Positions 1 to 10,680 of a stretch of 64,000 bases of DNA are shown piece after piece; position 1 is the stretch's first letter, and every line of letters starts with the position of its first letter. Under the pieces are notes generated by a model, which was not told the origin of the DNA, did no database searches, and worked only from the letters and a program-made list of their open reading frames with translations. The DNA is from Desulfomicrobium baculatum DSM 4028. GTDB lineage: Bacteria; Desulfobacterota; Desulfovibrionia; Desulfovibrionales; Desulfomicrobiaceae. The stretch spans positions 312,501 through 376,500 of the forward strand of contig NC_013173.1 in NCBI RefSeq assembly GCF_000023225.1, written 5' to 3'. The position numbers were made by a program, and so were the translations under genes.

Positions 1-1091
<1,091 letters not shown>

Positions 1092-1125
1092 CTCTCTCTC
1101 TTCACCTGTTTCTCTTATATATTTC

Positions 1126-1243
1126 GTCCTGGTGACCACGGCGGAGGGGAACCACCCGATTCCATTCCGAACTCGGAAGTTAAGACCTCCAGCGCCGATG
1201 ATACTGCCAGTCCACTGGTGGGAAAGTAGGTCGTCGCCAGGAC
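1126..1243 (+). rRNA. rrf: 5S ribosomal RNA
   Basis: This is a typical 5S sequence containing CCGAACTCGGAAGTTAAG. The terminal helix I is visible: GTCCTGG at 1126-1132 pairs with CCAGGAC at 1237-1243. It lies about 35 bases after the 23S gene with no tRNA between them. The ends are inferred from helix I. Confidence 0.96.
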
Positions 1244-1252
1244 CTTTTTTTT
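1237..1252 (+). terminator. rRNA operon terminator formed with 5S helix I
   Basis: The 3' strand of 5S helix I runs almost directly into eight T residues (1245-1252), so the long 5S terminal helix plus U-run could serve as the intrinsic terminator. No separate hairpin is seen before the next gene at 1263. Confidence 0.55.
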
Positions 1253-1262
1253 CTCTTCTCTT

Positions 1263-1769
1263 ATGAGCATAACACTCGCCATCCTCGTTTTTCTTCTACT
1301 CATCATCGCCTTCTTCACTCATATTTTTTCTTTTCCCGCAAATTGGTTCATCATACTTATCTTGGGCGCTTGGTCCTGGATAACTCCTGAATCTCCCCTT
1401 ACGCTGACCACGTTTCTGATTTTTGTCGTTGTTGCATTCCTGGGGGAATGCATCGAATTTGCCTTACAAGCATTGGGGGCGAGCAAATATGGCGCATCTT
1501 CGTCCGGAAACTGGGGCGCTTTTGCCGGCGCCATATTCGGCGCGATCCTCGGCGCGCCGTTTTTCCTGGGGCTTGGGGCTCTTTTCGGCGCGGTTGGCGG
1601 GGCCTACCTGGGGTGTCTGGGAGTTGAGGTGATGAATCATCGCCCGTTCGCGGACGCTAAAAAAGCGGCACTGGGCGCCATGATCGGCAAGGTTCTCGGT
1701 CTGGCCGTCAAGATCGGGATAGGTATCGCATTTCTTGTTCATGCATTTCGACTGCTCTTTCTGACGTGA
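1263..1769 (+). CDS. DUF456 family integral membrane protein
   Basis: A 168-residue, strongly hydrophobic protein with about four membrane segments. It is rich in glycine and alanine, with repeated GAxFGAxxGAP-like and GAxGGAYLG-like stretches around residues 85-120. These match the DUF456 family, whose function is unknown. It starts only 10 bases after the T-run that follows 5S, and no clear Shine-Dalgarno sequence is visible. It is probably a stand-alone gene. Confidence is good for a real membrane protein and moderate for the family. Confidence 0.8.
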   Translation: MSITLAILVFLLLIIAFFTHIFSFPANWFIILILGAWSWITPESPLTLTTFLIFVVVAFLGECIEFALQALGASKYGASSSGNWGAFAGAIFGAILGAPFFLGLGALFGAVGGAYLGCLGVEVMNHRPFADAKKAALGAMIGKVLGLAVKIGIGIAFLVHAFRLLFLT

Positions 1770-1841
1770 CGATTTACGTCGTTTGTCTTTAACGACCCTT
1801 CTCTTCTGGATTTTCATGCCCCCTGATTAGGGATTGACTAG

Positions 1842-2318
1842 TCAAGTATTCCTTAAATATCCTTCATCAATTTCTCGTTCTCGGGCTTTGGCCGCGTTTT
1901 TGGCCAGTTCGTCGCAGCGCTCATTTTCCGGGTGCCCGTCATGGGCTTTCACCCAATGAAATATCACCTTGTGTTTTTGCAACAAAGACAGCAGTTGTTC
2001 CCAGAGATCCCTGTTTTTGACCGGCTTTTTGGCCGAGGTCAGCCAGCCGTTTTTAAGCCATGACTGGATCCATTTTTTGGATATGGCGTCACACACATAG
2101 CGTGAGTCTGAATGGACATGCACTGTGCATGGCCGCTTCAGATGCTCCAGAGCGTGAAGAACGCCACGAATTTCCATGCGGTTGTTCGTGGTCTCGATAT
2201 AACCCCGGCTGAGCTCCTTTTTTGAGTCAGCCCAGATAAGAACAGCGCCCCAGCCTCCGGGCCCCGGATTGCCCAGGCTCGATCCGTCCGTGTAGATTGT
2301 AACTGATGTATCGGTCAC
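1842..2318 (-). CDS. rnhA: Ribonuclease HI
   Basis: A cytoplasmic nuclease that degrades the RNA strand of RNA-DNA hybrids (primers, R-loops). The 158-residue length is normal. The catalytic carboxylates are all visible: D11 in YTDGS, E49 in NNRME, D71 in HSDSRY and D136 in ERCDELA. The mobile histidine is H126 in VKAHDGH. The basic protrusion around WLTSAKKPVKNRDLW is the substrate-handle region of the E. coli-type enzyme. It is transcribed leftward, divergent from hflK. Confidence 0.97.
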   Translation of the reverse strand: MTDTSVTIYTDGSSLGNPGPGGWGAVLIWADSKKELSRGYIETTNNRMEIRGVLHALEHLKRPCTVHVHSDSRYVCDAISKKWIQSWLKNGWLTSAKKPVKNRDLWEQLLSLLQKHKVIFHWVKAHDGHPENERCDELAKNAAKAREREIDEGYLRNT

Positions 2319-2422
2319 GTTATTCTCTTCTTTATTTATAGGTTCGAAAGTTCGATGCGATTATTCATGCGTTGTCCACGATTCCTTGACCTTGCGTTAG
2401 GAGTCTTTTACGAAGGAGCATT

Positions 2423-3505
2423 ATGAATTGGGACTGGGAAAAACTACAAGAAAAACGACAGCGGCAGTCTGGCCCCATGCCTGGGCCGGATCTTGGTGAT
2501 TTAAACGAAAAAGTCAAACAGTTTAAACAGATGAATTTGCCTGGATGGCGAATCATCGTGCTCGTGGCCCTTTTGTTCTGGCTCGGTAGCGGTATTTATA
2601 TCGTTCAGCCGGATGAGGTCGGCGTTGTCAAGCGCTTTGGAGCCTATGAACGCACCACCGATCCTGGACCGCATTATCGACTGCCCTTTCCGTTTGAATC
2701 CGTGCTGACTCCTCAGGTCACCAAGATTCAGCGGCTGGAAGTCGGTTTTCGCGGGAGCACCGCCTTCACCGTAGGAACCGGCACCCAGGTCCGGCAGGTT
2801 CCGGAAGAATCCCTGATGCTCACGGGTGACGAGAATATCGTCGACGTCCAGTTTATCGTTCAGTTTTTGATCGATAACGCTCAGGACTATCTGTTCAACG
2901 TAGCCAATCAGGATAAAACCGTCAAAGACGCGGCCGAAGCTGCCATGCGTGAAGTCATCGGCTACAATAAGATCGATGCCGCTCTTACGGATGACAAGCT
3001 GACAATCCAGAACGACACGCGTGACCTGTTGCAAAAAATTCTGAACAGTTACAAGAGTGGCATCAGAGTTGTGGCCGTGCAGTTGCAGGATGTTCATCCT
3101 CCACGGCAGGTCATCGACGCTTTCAAGGATGTCGCCAGCGCAAAAGAGGATAAAAGCCGTTTTATCAACGAAGCGGAAGCCTACGAGAATGATCTCGTCC
3201 CGCGTACACGTGGTGAGGCCGCTGCTATCCTGAACCAGGCCCAAGCCTATAAGGAAACAAAAATCCTGCAGGCCAGAGGTGACAGCGATCGTTTTCTCTT
3301 TGTTCTGGAAGAATATCGCAAGGCAAAGGATATCACTAAGAAACGCATTTATCTTGAAACAATGGAAGAGATCCTTTCCAGGCCGGAAGTGGAGAAGATT
3401 ATTATTTCAAATGATTCCATGCAGCGTGTTTTCCCCTATTTGCCTTTGCAGCGCTCCGGAAAAGCAGCCGTGAACGGACAGGCTAAAGACGGAGGAGTGA
3501 ACTGA
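2423..3505 (+). CDS. hflK: HflK, subunit of the HflKC protease-modulating membrane complex
   Basis: An SPFH/prohibitin-family protein that, with HflC, forms a large membrane assembly regulating the FtsH protease. It has a charged, Pro/Gly-containing N-terminal tail (residues 1-40), one transmembrane helix at about 43-61, then the SPFH domain (VQPDEVGVVKRFG onwards) and a coiled-coil region near residues 240-280. The 360-residue length fits HflK. A good ribosome site (GAAGGAGC) lies just upstream of the ATG. The stop codon overlaps the hflC start by one base, so the two are translationally coupled. Confidence 0.95.
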   Translation: MNWDWEKLQEKRQRQSGPMPGPDLGDLNEKVKQFKQMNLPGWRIIVLVALLFWLGSGIYIVQPDEVGVVKRFGAYERTTDPGPHYRLPFPFESVLTPQVTKIQRLEVGFRGSTAFTVGTGTQVRQVPEESLMLTGDENIVDVQFIVQFLIDNAQDYLFNVANQDKTVKDAAEAAMREVIGYNKIDAALTDDKLTIQNDTRDLLQKILNSYKSGIRVVAVQLQDVHPPRQVIDAFKDVASAKEDKSRFINEAEAYENDLVPRTRGEAAAILNQAQAYKETKILQARGDSDRFLFVLEEYRKAKDITKKRIYLETMEEILSRPEVEKIIISNDSMQRVFPYLPLQRSGKAAVNGQAKDGGVN

Positions 3506-4353
3506 TGAGATCAATTCAATTTGCGATAGCCGGAATAGGCATAGCTGTTTTCATTCTGCTGCAATGTGTTTTTATGGTTGATCAGACGGAAAGAGCCATC
3601 GTTTTGCAGCTTGGCAAACCGGTCGGGAACGCAGACTACGAGCCTGGGTTGCACTTCAAGCTTCCTTTTGTGCAGAATGTCATATTTTTTGATTCCCGAG
3701 TTCTTGAATACGATGCGCCGGCCGCAGAAATTCTGACGCAGGACAAGAAGAACATGGTTGTCGACAATTTTTCCAGATGGAGGATTGTCAATCCCCTTGT
3801 GTTTTATCAGACCGTGCGCAATGTCCAGGGCGGTTTGTCCCGCATTGACGATATCGTTTACTCACAGCTCAGAGAGTCCTTGGGCCGGTATACGCTTACT
3901 GAAATCGTGGCGGTCGAACGATCGACAATCATGGACGAGGTCACAACCAAAGCCAATGTGCTTTTGGGTGAATACGGGATCCACATCATTGATGTTCGCA
4001 TCAAACGGACGGATTTGCCCCAGGAGAATCAGCTTGCGATCTACGGCCGCATGAAGGCCGAGCGTGAGCGCCAAGCCAAGCAGTATCGTTCGGAAGGGCG
4101 TGAAGAGGCCACCAAGATCACGACCTTGGCGGACCGACAGCGGGCAGTCATCCTGGCCGATGCCCGTCGCGCGGCCGAGGCTGCCCGAGGCGAGGGCGAA
4201 GCTGCCGCTACGGCCGTCTACGCGCAGGCCTTGTCCCAGGATCCTGACTTTTATGAATTCGTGCGCACCATGGACGCATACAAAAAGACCATGAAGGATC
4301 AGACCCAGTTTGTGCTGACCCCGCAGAGCGAGTTCTTCAAGTATCTCCAATAA
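3505..4353 (+). CDS. hflC: HflC, partner of HflK
   Basis: The 282-residue second SPFH protein of the HflKC complex. It has an N-terminal membrane helix (residues 5-23), then [13 protein letters not shown], the signature start of the SPFH domain, and a long charged helix around residues 185-240 ([20 protein letters not shown]) typical of HflC. It begins inside the TGATG junction with hflK. A bidirectional terminator follows, separating it from the convergent purE gene. Confidence 0.95.
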   Translation: MRSIQFAIAGIGIAVFILLQCVFMVDQTERAIVLQLGKPVGNADYEPGLHFKLPFVQNVIFFDSRVLEYDAPAAEILTQDKKNMVVDNFSRWRIVNPLVFYQTVRNVQGGLSRIDDIVYSQLRESLGRYTLTEIVAVERSTIMDEVTTKANVLLGEYGIHIIDVRIKRTDLPQENQLAIYGRMKAERERQAKQYRSEGREEATKITTLADRQRAVILADARRAAEAARGEGEAAATAVYAQALSQDPDFYEFVRTMDAYKKTMKDQTQFVLTPQSEFFKYLQ

Positions 4354-4369
4354 GACGAAACAACAGCAT

Positions 4370-4401
4370 AAAAAAAGGCGGCCCATGGGTCGCCTTTTTT
4401 T
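4370..4401. terminator. Bidirectional intrinsic terminator between hflC and purE
   Basis: The arms GGCGGCC and GGTCGCC (stem 4377-4394) are flanked by seven A on the left and seven T on the right, so it can terminate rightward hflKC and leftward purDE transcription. Confidence 0.85.
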
Positions 4402-4413
4402 ATGCTGCTTATC

Positions 4414-4896
4414 TTACAGGGTTTTTGCGTCTTCTTCCACCTGTTCGATCATCTTGCGTCGTTCATCCAGTATGCGCTGCGTCAGTTCGGGATCGTGCAG
4501 GGCCAGAATCTGGGCCGCAAGCCACGCTGCGTTGCGCGCGCCGACCTTGTCCAGAGCCAGCGTTCCGACCGGAAAGCCGGGGGGCATCTGCACCGTGGCC
4601 AGCAGCGCATCCCATCCGCCCAGTGAGGACGCGGAAATCGGGATGCCCAGGACCGGTCGCACGGTTTTGGCCGCAACGGCGCCGGCCAGATGGGCGGCAA
4701 GGCCGGCGGCGCAGATAAAGACCTGAACGCCGTCTTCCTCAAGTTCTTTGATCAGGCGGGCGGTACGCTCCGGGGTTCGATGAGCCGAGGTGATGGTAAA
4801 GGTGCAGGAAATTCCCAATTTTTCCAATACATCCGCGCAAGGGCGCACTGTGCTCTCGTCGGACTTGCTTCCCATGAAGATTGCTACCTGTGGCAT
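4414..4896 (-). CDS. purE: N5-carboxyaminoimidazole ribonucleotide mutase
   Basis: Converts N5-CAIR to CAIR in purine synthesis. The sequence shows the PurE signatures GSKSD near the N-terminus, SAHRTPE (catalytic His), and [10 protein letters not shown] in the CO2-migration loop. The length is normal at about 160 residues. There are two consecutive ATG codons (4899 and 4896). The AGGAGG at 4902-4907 is only 2 bases from the first but 5 from the second, so the second is preferred. The gene overlaps the purD stop, so purD-purE is one operon. Confidence 0.95.
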   Translation of the reverse strand: MPQVAIFMGSKSDESTVRPCADVLEKLGISCTFTITSAHRTPERTARLIKELEEDGVQVFICAAGLAAHLAGAVAAKTVRPVLGIPISASSLGGWDALLATVQMPPGFPVGTLALDKVGARNAAWLAAQILALHDPELTQRILDERRKMIEQVEEDAKTL

Positions 4897-6170
4897 CATG
4901 TCCTCCTTAATCCTTTGTTAGCGATATCTTTACGATAATAGCTGTTGTCAAAGTGGATTCTGGCAACAGCCTGGTACGCCCGCTCTCGCGCTTGCTCAAG
5001 GTCCGTGCCCAGGGCGGTGATGCCCAGGACCCGTCCGCCAGTGCTGACGGGAGTTCCGTTTTGCAACTGCGTGCCGGCTTGGAAGACTTTGACGGATTCA
5101 ATCTGTTCCGCAGCGTCAATGCCGGAAATGGGCATGCCCTTGGGATAACTTTGCGGGTATCCAAGAGCCGCCATCACGATACAGCAACTGGTTTCCTGGT
5201 GGAATTCGACCTGCTCGGGTGAAAGGGTACCGTTCACGCAAGCGAGCATGATCTCGACCAGGTCCGATTTGAGCCTGGCCATGAGCGGCTGGCATTCGGG
5301 GTCGCCGAAGCGGACATTGTATTCCAGAACCATCGGGCCTTTGTCGGTCATCATAAGGCCGGCGTAGAGCACTCCCTTGAAGGGTTGGCCAATGGCCGCC
5401 AGATGCTCGGTGATCGGCCGGATGGCCAGATCAGCCATGGTCTCGTACTTTTCCTGCGGCAGGATGGGGGCAGGGCTGTAGGCGCCCATGCCGCCGGTGT
5501 TGAGGCCCGTGTCGTTGTCGCCGATGCGTTTGTGGTCTTGCAATGACGGCATGGGAACGATGGTGCTCCCGTCACAAAAAGCCATGAAGGAGGCCTCTTC
5601 ACCGATCAAGGCTTCTTCGACCACAACGGTGAGTCCGGCTTCGCCAAACACCTTGGTAATCATCATGTCTTTTAAGGCCTCTTCAGCTTCGCTCATGCTC
5701 TGGGCGATGACGACGCCTTTCCCCGCAGCCAGACCGTCCGCCTTGATGACCATGGGCAGCGAGTGCCCGCGCACATAGACCAGTGCCCGCTCATAACTGT
5801 CGAAGACCTGAAAGCGGGCTGTCGGCACCCCGGTTTCCCGCATCATGTTTTTGGCGAAGGCCTTGGAGCCTTCGAGCTGGGCGTCGAAGGTGCATGGGCC
5901 GAAGCAGGGGATATGCACCGCGGCCAATGCCTCCTGCAGTCCAAGAACAAGAGGCAGCTCAGGCCCTGCGACAACAAGACCGATGTCATTGTCGCGGGCA
6001 AAAGCGACAATGCCCTCAATGTCGTTGTCGTGCAGTGAAACGTTGGTGCCGAGAAGGGCCGTTCCACCATTACCCGGCGCAATGAACAATTTGTCCAGCA
6101 AGGGGCTTTGACTGATTTTCCATGCCAGGGCGTGTTCCCGTCCACCGGCTCCAACTATAAGAATGTTCAA
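4896..6170 (-). CDS. purD: Phosphoribosylamine-glycine ligase (GAR synthetase)
   Basis: Second step of purine synthesis: ATP-dependent joining of glycine to phosphoribosylamine. The 424-residue protein starts with NILIVGAGGREHALAW and shows the ATP-grasp core (VIKADGLAAGKGVVIA) plus the hallmark HKRIGDNDTGLNTGGMGAYS and EYNVRFGDPE metal-binding segment. It is upstream of and overlapping purE. No purine riboswitch or PurR-like operator could be recognised upstream. Confidence 0.97.
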   Translation of the reverse strand: MNILIVGAGGREHALAWKISQSPLLDKLFIAPGNGGTALLGTNVSLHDNDIEGIVAFARDNDIGLVVAGPELPLVLGLQEALAAVHIPCFGPCTFDAQLEGSKAFAKNMMRETGVPTARFQVFDSYERALVYVRGHSLPMVIKADGLAAGKGVVIAQSMSEAEEALKDMMITKVFGEAGLTVVVEEALIGEEASFMAFCDGSTIVPMPSLQDHKRIGDNDTGLNTGGMGAYSPAPILPQEKYETMADLAIRPITEHLAAIGQPFKGVLYAGLMMTDKGPMVLEYNVRFGDPECQPLMARLKSDLVEIMLACVNGTLSPEQVEFHQETSCCIVMAALGYPQSYPKGMPISGIDAAEQIESVKVFQAGTQLQNGTPVSTGGRVLGITALGTDLEQARERAYQAVARIHFDNSYYRKDIANKGLRRT

Positions 6171-6219
6171 ATAATCCTCCTGTGGTCCAATTCTGCCAAT
6201 TTCGATGGAAACGAGCGCT

Positions 6220-8052
6220 CTAAGAGCGACGTTTAAATAATTTTTCCAGATCGCCTACACCCCAACGCACTGCAACGGGGCGTCCATGCGGGCAATAATT
6301 TTTTTCCGACACATGTTGCCAGGAATCGACAAGCTCTAGCGCCTCGTTTGGAGTGAGGGTGTCGCCTGCCTTGATGGCGGCCTTGCAGGCCATGACCGCC
6401 CAGAGATCTTCCATTGAAGTGGCCTTTTCGGTCAGGATGTCCTGCAGAAATTCTTTGGCTTTGGAAGGGGTCAAGAGCGCTGGAATGGAGTGCAGCATGA
6501 GGCGGCCGGGGGTAAGTTCAAGAGAAAAACCCAGTTCGTCGAGCTTTGTCCAGATTTCCTGCGCCAGGGCCGCCTGTGCGGGATGCAGAGGAATTTCTAG
6601 GGGGAGAAGCAGCGGACGCCTTTCTCCCCGAGTGCCCTGGGCGCGCAGCATGTTGAACAAAACGCGCTCATGGGCGGCGTGCTGATCGATAAGCGTGATC
6701 TCGTCTTTGGCGGCAAGGATCAGGTATGTCTGAGCAAATTGCCCAAGATATTGAACCGCCGTCGGGGCGTGAGTCGTGGAAGCGTTTTGTCCGGCTGAAG
6801 GGAGTCGGAGAGCTTGAGTGTCCGCGGCAGGCGGGCCGGTTTTCGCGAGCGAACTGTCAGCCGATTCAAAGAGTTTTTGCGCAGCGGCGGAGGACGCGAA
6901 TTTTTGCGGCCAATCCTGTTCATAAAGAAGCGCGTCCTGGCCTGACTCGATCTTGGCTTCCCCGGGTACGGGAAAACGCGGTTCCATCACAGGCAAAGAC
7001 GCATGCACCTGGCTGACACTAAGCGGCTGGGCATGCTCAATTGCGTGGGTCTGGTGGACATTACGCTCCAAGGTCTGCAGGACAGCCCTGCGTATGATCC
7101 GGAAAATGGCGCCGTCGTCCTGGAAGCGGACTTCGGTTTTGGCCGGATGCACGTTGACATCAACCTCATCCGGGGGAATTTCCAGAAAAATGACCGCCTG
7201 GGGATACTCCTTGCCAAGAATTCTTCCCCGGTATGCTTCGCGGATGGCGCTCAGGATTGTCTTGTCCTGGACCGGGCGGGCGTTGACATAGACAAGGATG
7301 CGGTCCGGACGGCCCTGGGCCATGGCGGGGTCGCCGACAAGACCGTGTACGGACAGTTCTCCATCCTTGAAGTCGACGCCGTGCAAGGATTCGACAACTT
7401 CCTGGGGCCAGATGGCTGCCAGACGCTGCGTGAGATCCTGTGCTGCCAGAAATCGGTGCACAGTTCGATCCGCGTTTACGAGTTCAAAATCCACATGCGG
7501 ATTGGCAAGTGCGATCCGGGCGACAAGTTCGGCGCATTTGCGGGTCTCGGTGCCCGGTTTTTTCAGAAATTTGAGACGGGCCGGTACGTTGGAGAACAGA
7601 TCGTTGATTTCAACATCCGTTCCTTTGGGCATGGCTGTTTTGTCCTGACGCAGGATTCGCCCATGCAGCACCTCCAAAACCCCGCCGTCGCCATCGTGGC
7701 GGGCGGAGGCAATGCGGAAGCGGGAAACAGATGCTATGCTCGGCAGGGCTTCTCCACGGAATCCGAAGCTATTGATATGCTGCAAGTCGCTCAGATTCTG
7801 AAGCTTGCTGGTGGCGTGACGCGTAACGGCAAGTTCGAGTTGGTCTTCAAAGATACCGGAACCGTTGTCGCTGACCCTGATGCAGGATTGCCCGCCGTCG
7901 CGGATTTGAATCCGGATTCGGGTCGCGCCTGCATCCAGGGCGTTTTCGACAAGTTCCTTCAAAACGCTGGACGGTCGTTCGACGACCTCTCCCGCTGCAA
8001 TCTGGTTCTGCAGTTCGGGAGGAAGGAGGCGGATTTGTTTCTCGGGGATCAT
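6220..8052 (-). CDS. mutL: DNA mismatch repair protein MutL
   Basis: A 610-residue GHKL ATPase that couples mismatch recognition to strand incision. N-terminal ATPase motifs are clear: ENALDAGA, VSDNGSGI and FGFRGEALPSI. A low-complexity linker (about 330-415) precedes the C-terminal dimerisation domain. That domain has DQHAAHE and CPHGRP, as in MutL proteins with built-in endonuclease activity, but the usual second Glu of the DQHA(x)2E(x)4E motif appears as Asn and the AC(R/N) motif reads ACK. The start is 3 bases after the lptD stop, so the two are cotranscribed. Confidence 0.95.
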   Translation of the reverse strand: MIPEKQIRLLPPELQNQIAAGEVVERPSSVLKELVENALDAGATRIRIQIRDGGQSCIRVSDNGSGIFEDQLELAVTRHATSKLQNLSDLQHINSFGFRGEALPSIASVSRFRIASARHDGDGGVLEVLHGRILRQDKTAMPKGTDVEINDLFSNVPARLKFLKKPGTETRKCAELVARIALANPHVDFELVNADRTVHRFLAAQDLTQRLAAIWPQEVVESLHGVDFKDGELSVHGLVGDPAMAQGRPDRILVYVNARPVQDKTILSAIREAYRGRILGKEYPQAVIFLEIPPDEVDVNVHPAKTEVRFQDDGAIFRIIRRAVLQTLERNVHQTHAIEHAQPLSVSQVHASLPVMEPRFPVPGEAKIESGQDALLYEQDWPQKFASSAAAQKLFESADSSLAKTGPPAADTQALRLPSAGQNASTTHAPTAVQYLGQFAQTYLILAAKDEITLIDQHAAHERVLFNMLRAQGTRGERRPLLLPLEIPLHPAQAALAQEIWTKLDELGFSLELTPGRLMLHSIPALLTPSKAKEFLQDILTEKATSMEDLWAVMACKAAIKAGDTLTPNEALELVDSWQHVSEKNYCPHGRPVAVRWGVGDLEKLFKRRS

Positions 8053-8055
8053 GTC

Positions 8056-10353
8056 TTAACGGCCCAAGGATCCCAGTTGCGCGAGGATGACCCGAAATTC
8101 AAAACGGGAGTCCTCGTCGGTTTGACTCCATGAAGTTTCGGCGGAAAAACACTGATGATCGTAGCGCAAAGTCAGCCTTTTCTCGAGGTCTGTGCTGGCT
8201 TCCCAATCGACACGGTACAAAAAGGCGGTGCTCCACTGATTATTGATGGCAATCCCGCCACCAAAGGAGGCGATGCGCTGGCGTTCTTGCTCCTGCCGTA
8301 AGTATTCGTCGATTTCCTCCAGAAAATCCAGGCTGAACGTGGCGTATACAAGACTGTCGTAGTAGGCGGAGAGTGAATGCTCATGCTCTATGATCTGGCC
8401 TTCATATGGGGAGAACCACGTTTTGTTGTTCAGGTAAAGCCATGGACTAAGCCTGGTGGTCAGATCCGTCAGCACGTCGGAAAAGGGACGATTTGGATAT
8501 TCGTCAGTGTCGTCGTTGCGCCTTTCTTCGCGGATGCTGTAGGACTGCTCGAAACGCAATCTCGCCATTTCAAAAAAATCCATTTGCAGACCAGGCTGAC
8601 CTTGCTCTTCCAGAGCGGGCTGCCATCTTCCGGTCTTCATGGTGAAAATATTTGTAATGGAATATGTAAGCTCATTTTTTGCGTCAATTCGATCTGCTTC
8701 GTCAAAATAAGGATATTTTTCCTGTTCGGAGTAGGGGATATAGTCATATTCAAGACGAGGCTGAAGAGCGTGTTTCAATTTCAACCATGTCGCAGAAGCA
8801 GCGTCCTTATCGATGCTGCTTTCTTCATTTAAAGTAAATATTTTAGAAAATTCAGTGTACGCTGACGTAGAAAAATCCGGAAGAAATCGTGTTTGCGTGC
8901 TTCTATCTGTGTCTACATCACTGTCATCCCCTTCAAAACGCTGTATGAAATAGCTTGTACTCCGGACGCCAGCCTTAGGAATTATCGAGCCGTATTCAAA
9001 GTGCAATGGTAGTCCAATTATAGGGTGGATATCGAAACGAGATCCCGTTGTTCCGTATTCTCTCCAAAATGAAGCCAGTTGCGAACTTCCCTCAGCGGTC
9101 AGAGGAGTGCTGAGAAGTTGGGTCTGGTAAAGATGCAGATTGAGTTCCGGAAGCCTCTGGAGCGTAGGGTCGTCAGCCTTACTTTTATTCGTCAGGTTGT
9201 TGTTGCTGCCGTATTCAAGATTTTGCGTGTACTCCAGAAGCCCTTGGAATCCAAGGTCGCCCCAGTTGCGACTCAGGAGTGCTCGGTTGATTCGCAGATT
9301 ACTGTCGCTGTCCTCAATGTCGCGTCCAAAATACTGTAAAAAATCACGGCGGCTTTTGTTAAAGCCGGAATAGCCGCGTGAAAATTCACGTAGATAATCC
9401 TGGTCCGAAACCATATCCAGGTCGAATTTGAGATTCCAGTCCGGTTCTCCAACGTAGCCGTCAAATTTGCCCCGCCCCCACCAGCGATTGCGGTTTTCGC
9501 GCGACATGCCCACGTTGTCGCTGTAGAGCGATTCGCCCTCGATCTGCTGATCGTAGAGATAGTCGAGTTTCCAGATGCCCTTGCTGTGAATGTCGGGCAC
9601 CATGCGGTATTCGGCGCCGAGCATGAGACCTTTGTTCGACATGAGGTGCGAGTAGAGCGTGACGTCCTGCTCTTCATCGATGACCTGATAATATGGTTGA
9701 TCATAGGTGATGCCGAGACGGTCGCTGGTGCCGATCTCGGGCAGGAGAAAGCCGCTTTGCCTTTTGGTCTTGACGGGGATGACCGCGTAGGGAGCGGCAA
9801 AGACGGGTTGATCGAGGATTTGAAAGCGAGGGGTCCAGAGGTGCGCATAGCCGTCTACCGTAATGTCGCCCCGTGACGTCTTGATCGACCAGGCAGGACG
9901 GTCGCCGTCGCATACTGTGATGGTGGCTTCACGAAATTCGTACGTATCCTGGCCGGTCTTTTTGAGAACGGCGCCCTCGAAATACATGTGCGGATCTTGC
10001 ATGAAGATTTGGCCGTTTTTCAGCCACCCGGTATTCGTGTTGAGATCGAACTCCGCCTCTTCGGCCTTCAGAAAATCACCTTGGAATCTGGCTTCGACAT
10101 TGCCTTTAAGGAAGACCCATTTTGTGGACTGGTAATATCTGGCATAATCGGCGCGGATGTAGTCGTTCCCTCTGTCCAGCACTACGTTTCCGAATGCTTC
10201 CAGGTATTGGTTGTCGTGACTTGCGGCAGTCTTGTCCGCGAGCAGGCGCCATGACTGGGGCTCGTCTTCCTGCGCGGTGGCTGGGTCAAAAGCGGACGAG
10301 GCCAGCACAGACATGACGCAAAGCAGAGAAATGAAAAGGATTCGCAGCTTCAT
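8056..10353 (-). CDS. lptD: LPS-assembly outer-membrane protein LptD
   Basis: Outer-membrane beta-barrel that inserts lipopolysaccharide into the outer leaflet with LptE. From the chosen ATG the protein is 765 residues with a signal peptide (MKLRILFISLL...SSAF, cleaved near the TAQ-EDEP segment). An OstA/LptA-like jellyroll follows (YLEAFGNVVLDRG...) and then a long aromatic-rich barrel ending in ILAQLGSLGR. The reading frame stays open for 91 codons upstream, but that extension lacks any signal sequence and is rejected. The ribosome site is weak. mutL follows immediately. Confidence 0.92.
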   Translation of the reverse strand: MKLRILFISLLCVMSVLASSAFDPATAQEDEPQSWRLLADKTAASHDNQYLEAFGNVVLDRGNDYIRADYARYYQSTKWVFLKGNVEARFQGDFLKAEEAEFDLNTNTGWLKNGQIFMQDPHMYFEGAVLKKTGQDTYEFREATITVCDGDRPAWSIKTSRGDITVDGYAHLWTPRFQILDQPVFAAPYAVIPVKTKRQSGFLLPEIGTSDRLGITYDQPYYQVIDEEQDVTLYSHLMSNKGLMLGAEYRMVPDIHSKGIWKLDYLYDQQIEGESLYSDNVGMSRENRNRWWGRGKFDGYVGEPDWNLKFDLDMVSDQDYLREFSRGYSGFNKSRRDFLQYFGRDIEDSDSNLRINRALLSRNWGDLGFQGLLEYTQNLEYGSNNNLTNKSKADDPTLQRLPELNLHLYQTQLLSTPLTAEGSSQLASFWREYGTTGSRFDIHPIIGLPLHFEYGSIIPKAGVRSTSYFIQRFEGDDSDVDTDRSTQTRFLPDFSTSAYTEFSKIFTLNEESSIDKDAASATWLKLKHALQPRLEYDYIPYSEQEKYPYFDEADRIDAKNELTYSITNIFTMKTGRWQPALEEQGQPGLQMDFFEMARLRFEQSYSIREERRNDDTDEYPNRPFSDVLTDLTTRLSPWLYLNNKTWFSPYEGQIIEHEHSLSAYYDSLVYATFSLDFLEEIDEYLRQEQERQRIASFGGGIAINNQWSTAFLYRVDWEASTDLEKRLTLRYDHQCFSAETSWSQTDEDSRFEFRVILAQLGSLGR

Positions 10354-10630
10354 GGGTTCGCCGTTGGATGGTCGAGAGTTGGTGTGGATGTGGCGGCACT
10401 GGTAGCATAAGCGACGCTGGATGCCTAGTCCGAAGTGTGCGGGCGGTCCGGCAGGGAGTTGACGAGGAGCTTGATTTGATGATTGAGAGCTGAGCGCAAA
10501 GAGGTTGATTAACATGTTGGATTCATGGCCAAGTTTGCGTCGCATCCTTGTTTCATTTTTCACAAACAGCTTGACCTTGGAAGTGAGGTGATTTAAGAAC
10601 CCCGCAAATCTGTCCTGCTCTTCCAATGCG
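10354..10630. other. Intergenic region between divergent lptD and the dsr locus
   Basis: This stretch between the lptD start and the promoter of the next gene has no supported gene. It is open on the lptD side but without a signal peptide or ribosome site. I see no long repeat or hairpin in it. Confidence 0.5.
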
Positions 10631-10659
10631 TTGCGCGGTCAATCAGAAAATCGTATAAC
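10631..10659 (+). promoter_or_regulatory. Candidate sigma-70 promoter ahead of the RsbRD-N/dsrMKJOP operon
   Basis: TTGCGC (10631-10636), a 17-base spacer and TATAAC (10654-10659). Transcription would begin near 10666, only about 15 bases before the preferred ATG at 10681. Inferred from consensus only. Confidence 0.45.
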
Positions 10660-10680
10660 ATCATGCATTTTAAGGTATTT

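Noticed and set aside
4896-6219. Purine riboswitch near purDE
   Set aside because: No conserved purine aptamer core could be found upstream of purD.
7003-8133. Long open frame antisense to mutL
   Set aside because: Antisense shadow without ribosome site or family resemblance.
10356-10626. 91-codon N-terminal extension of lptD
   Set aside because: The internal start at 10353 begins a clear signal peptide; the extension has none and overlaps the promoter of the next operon.
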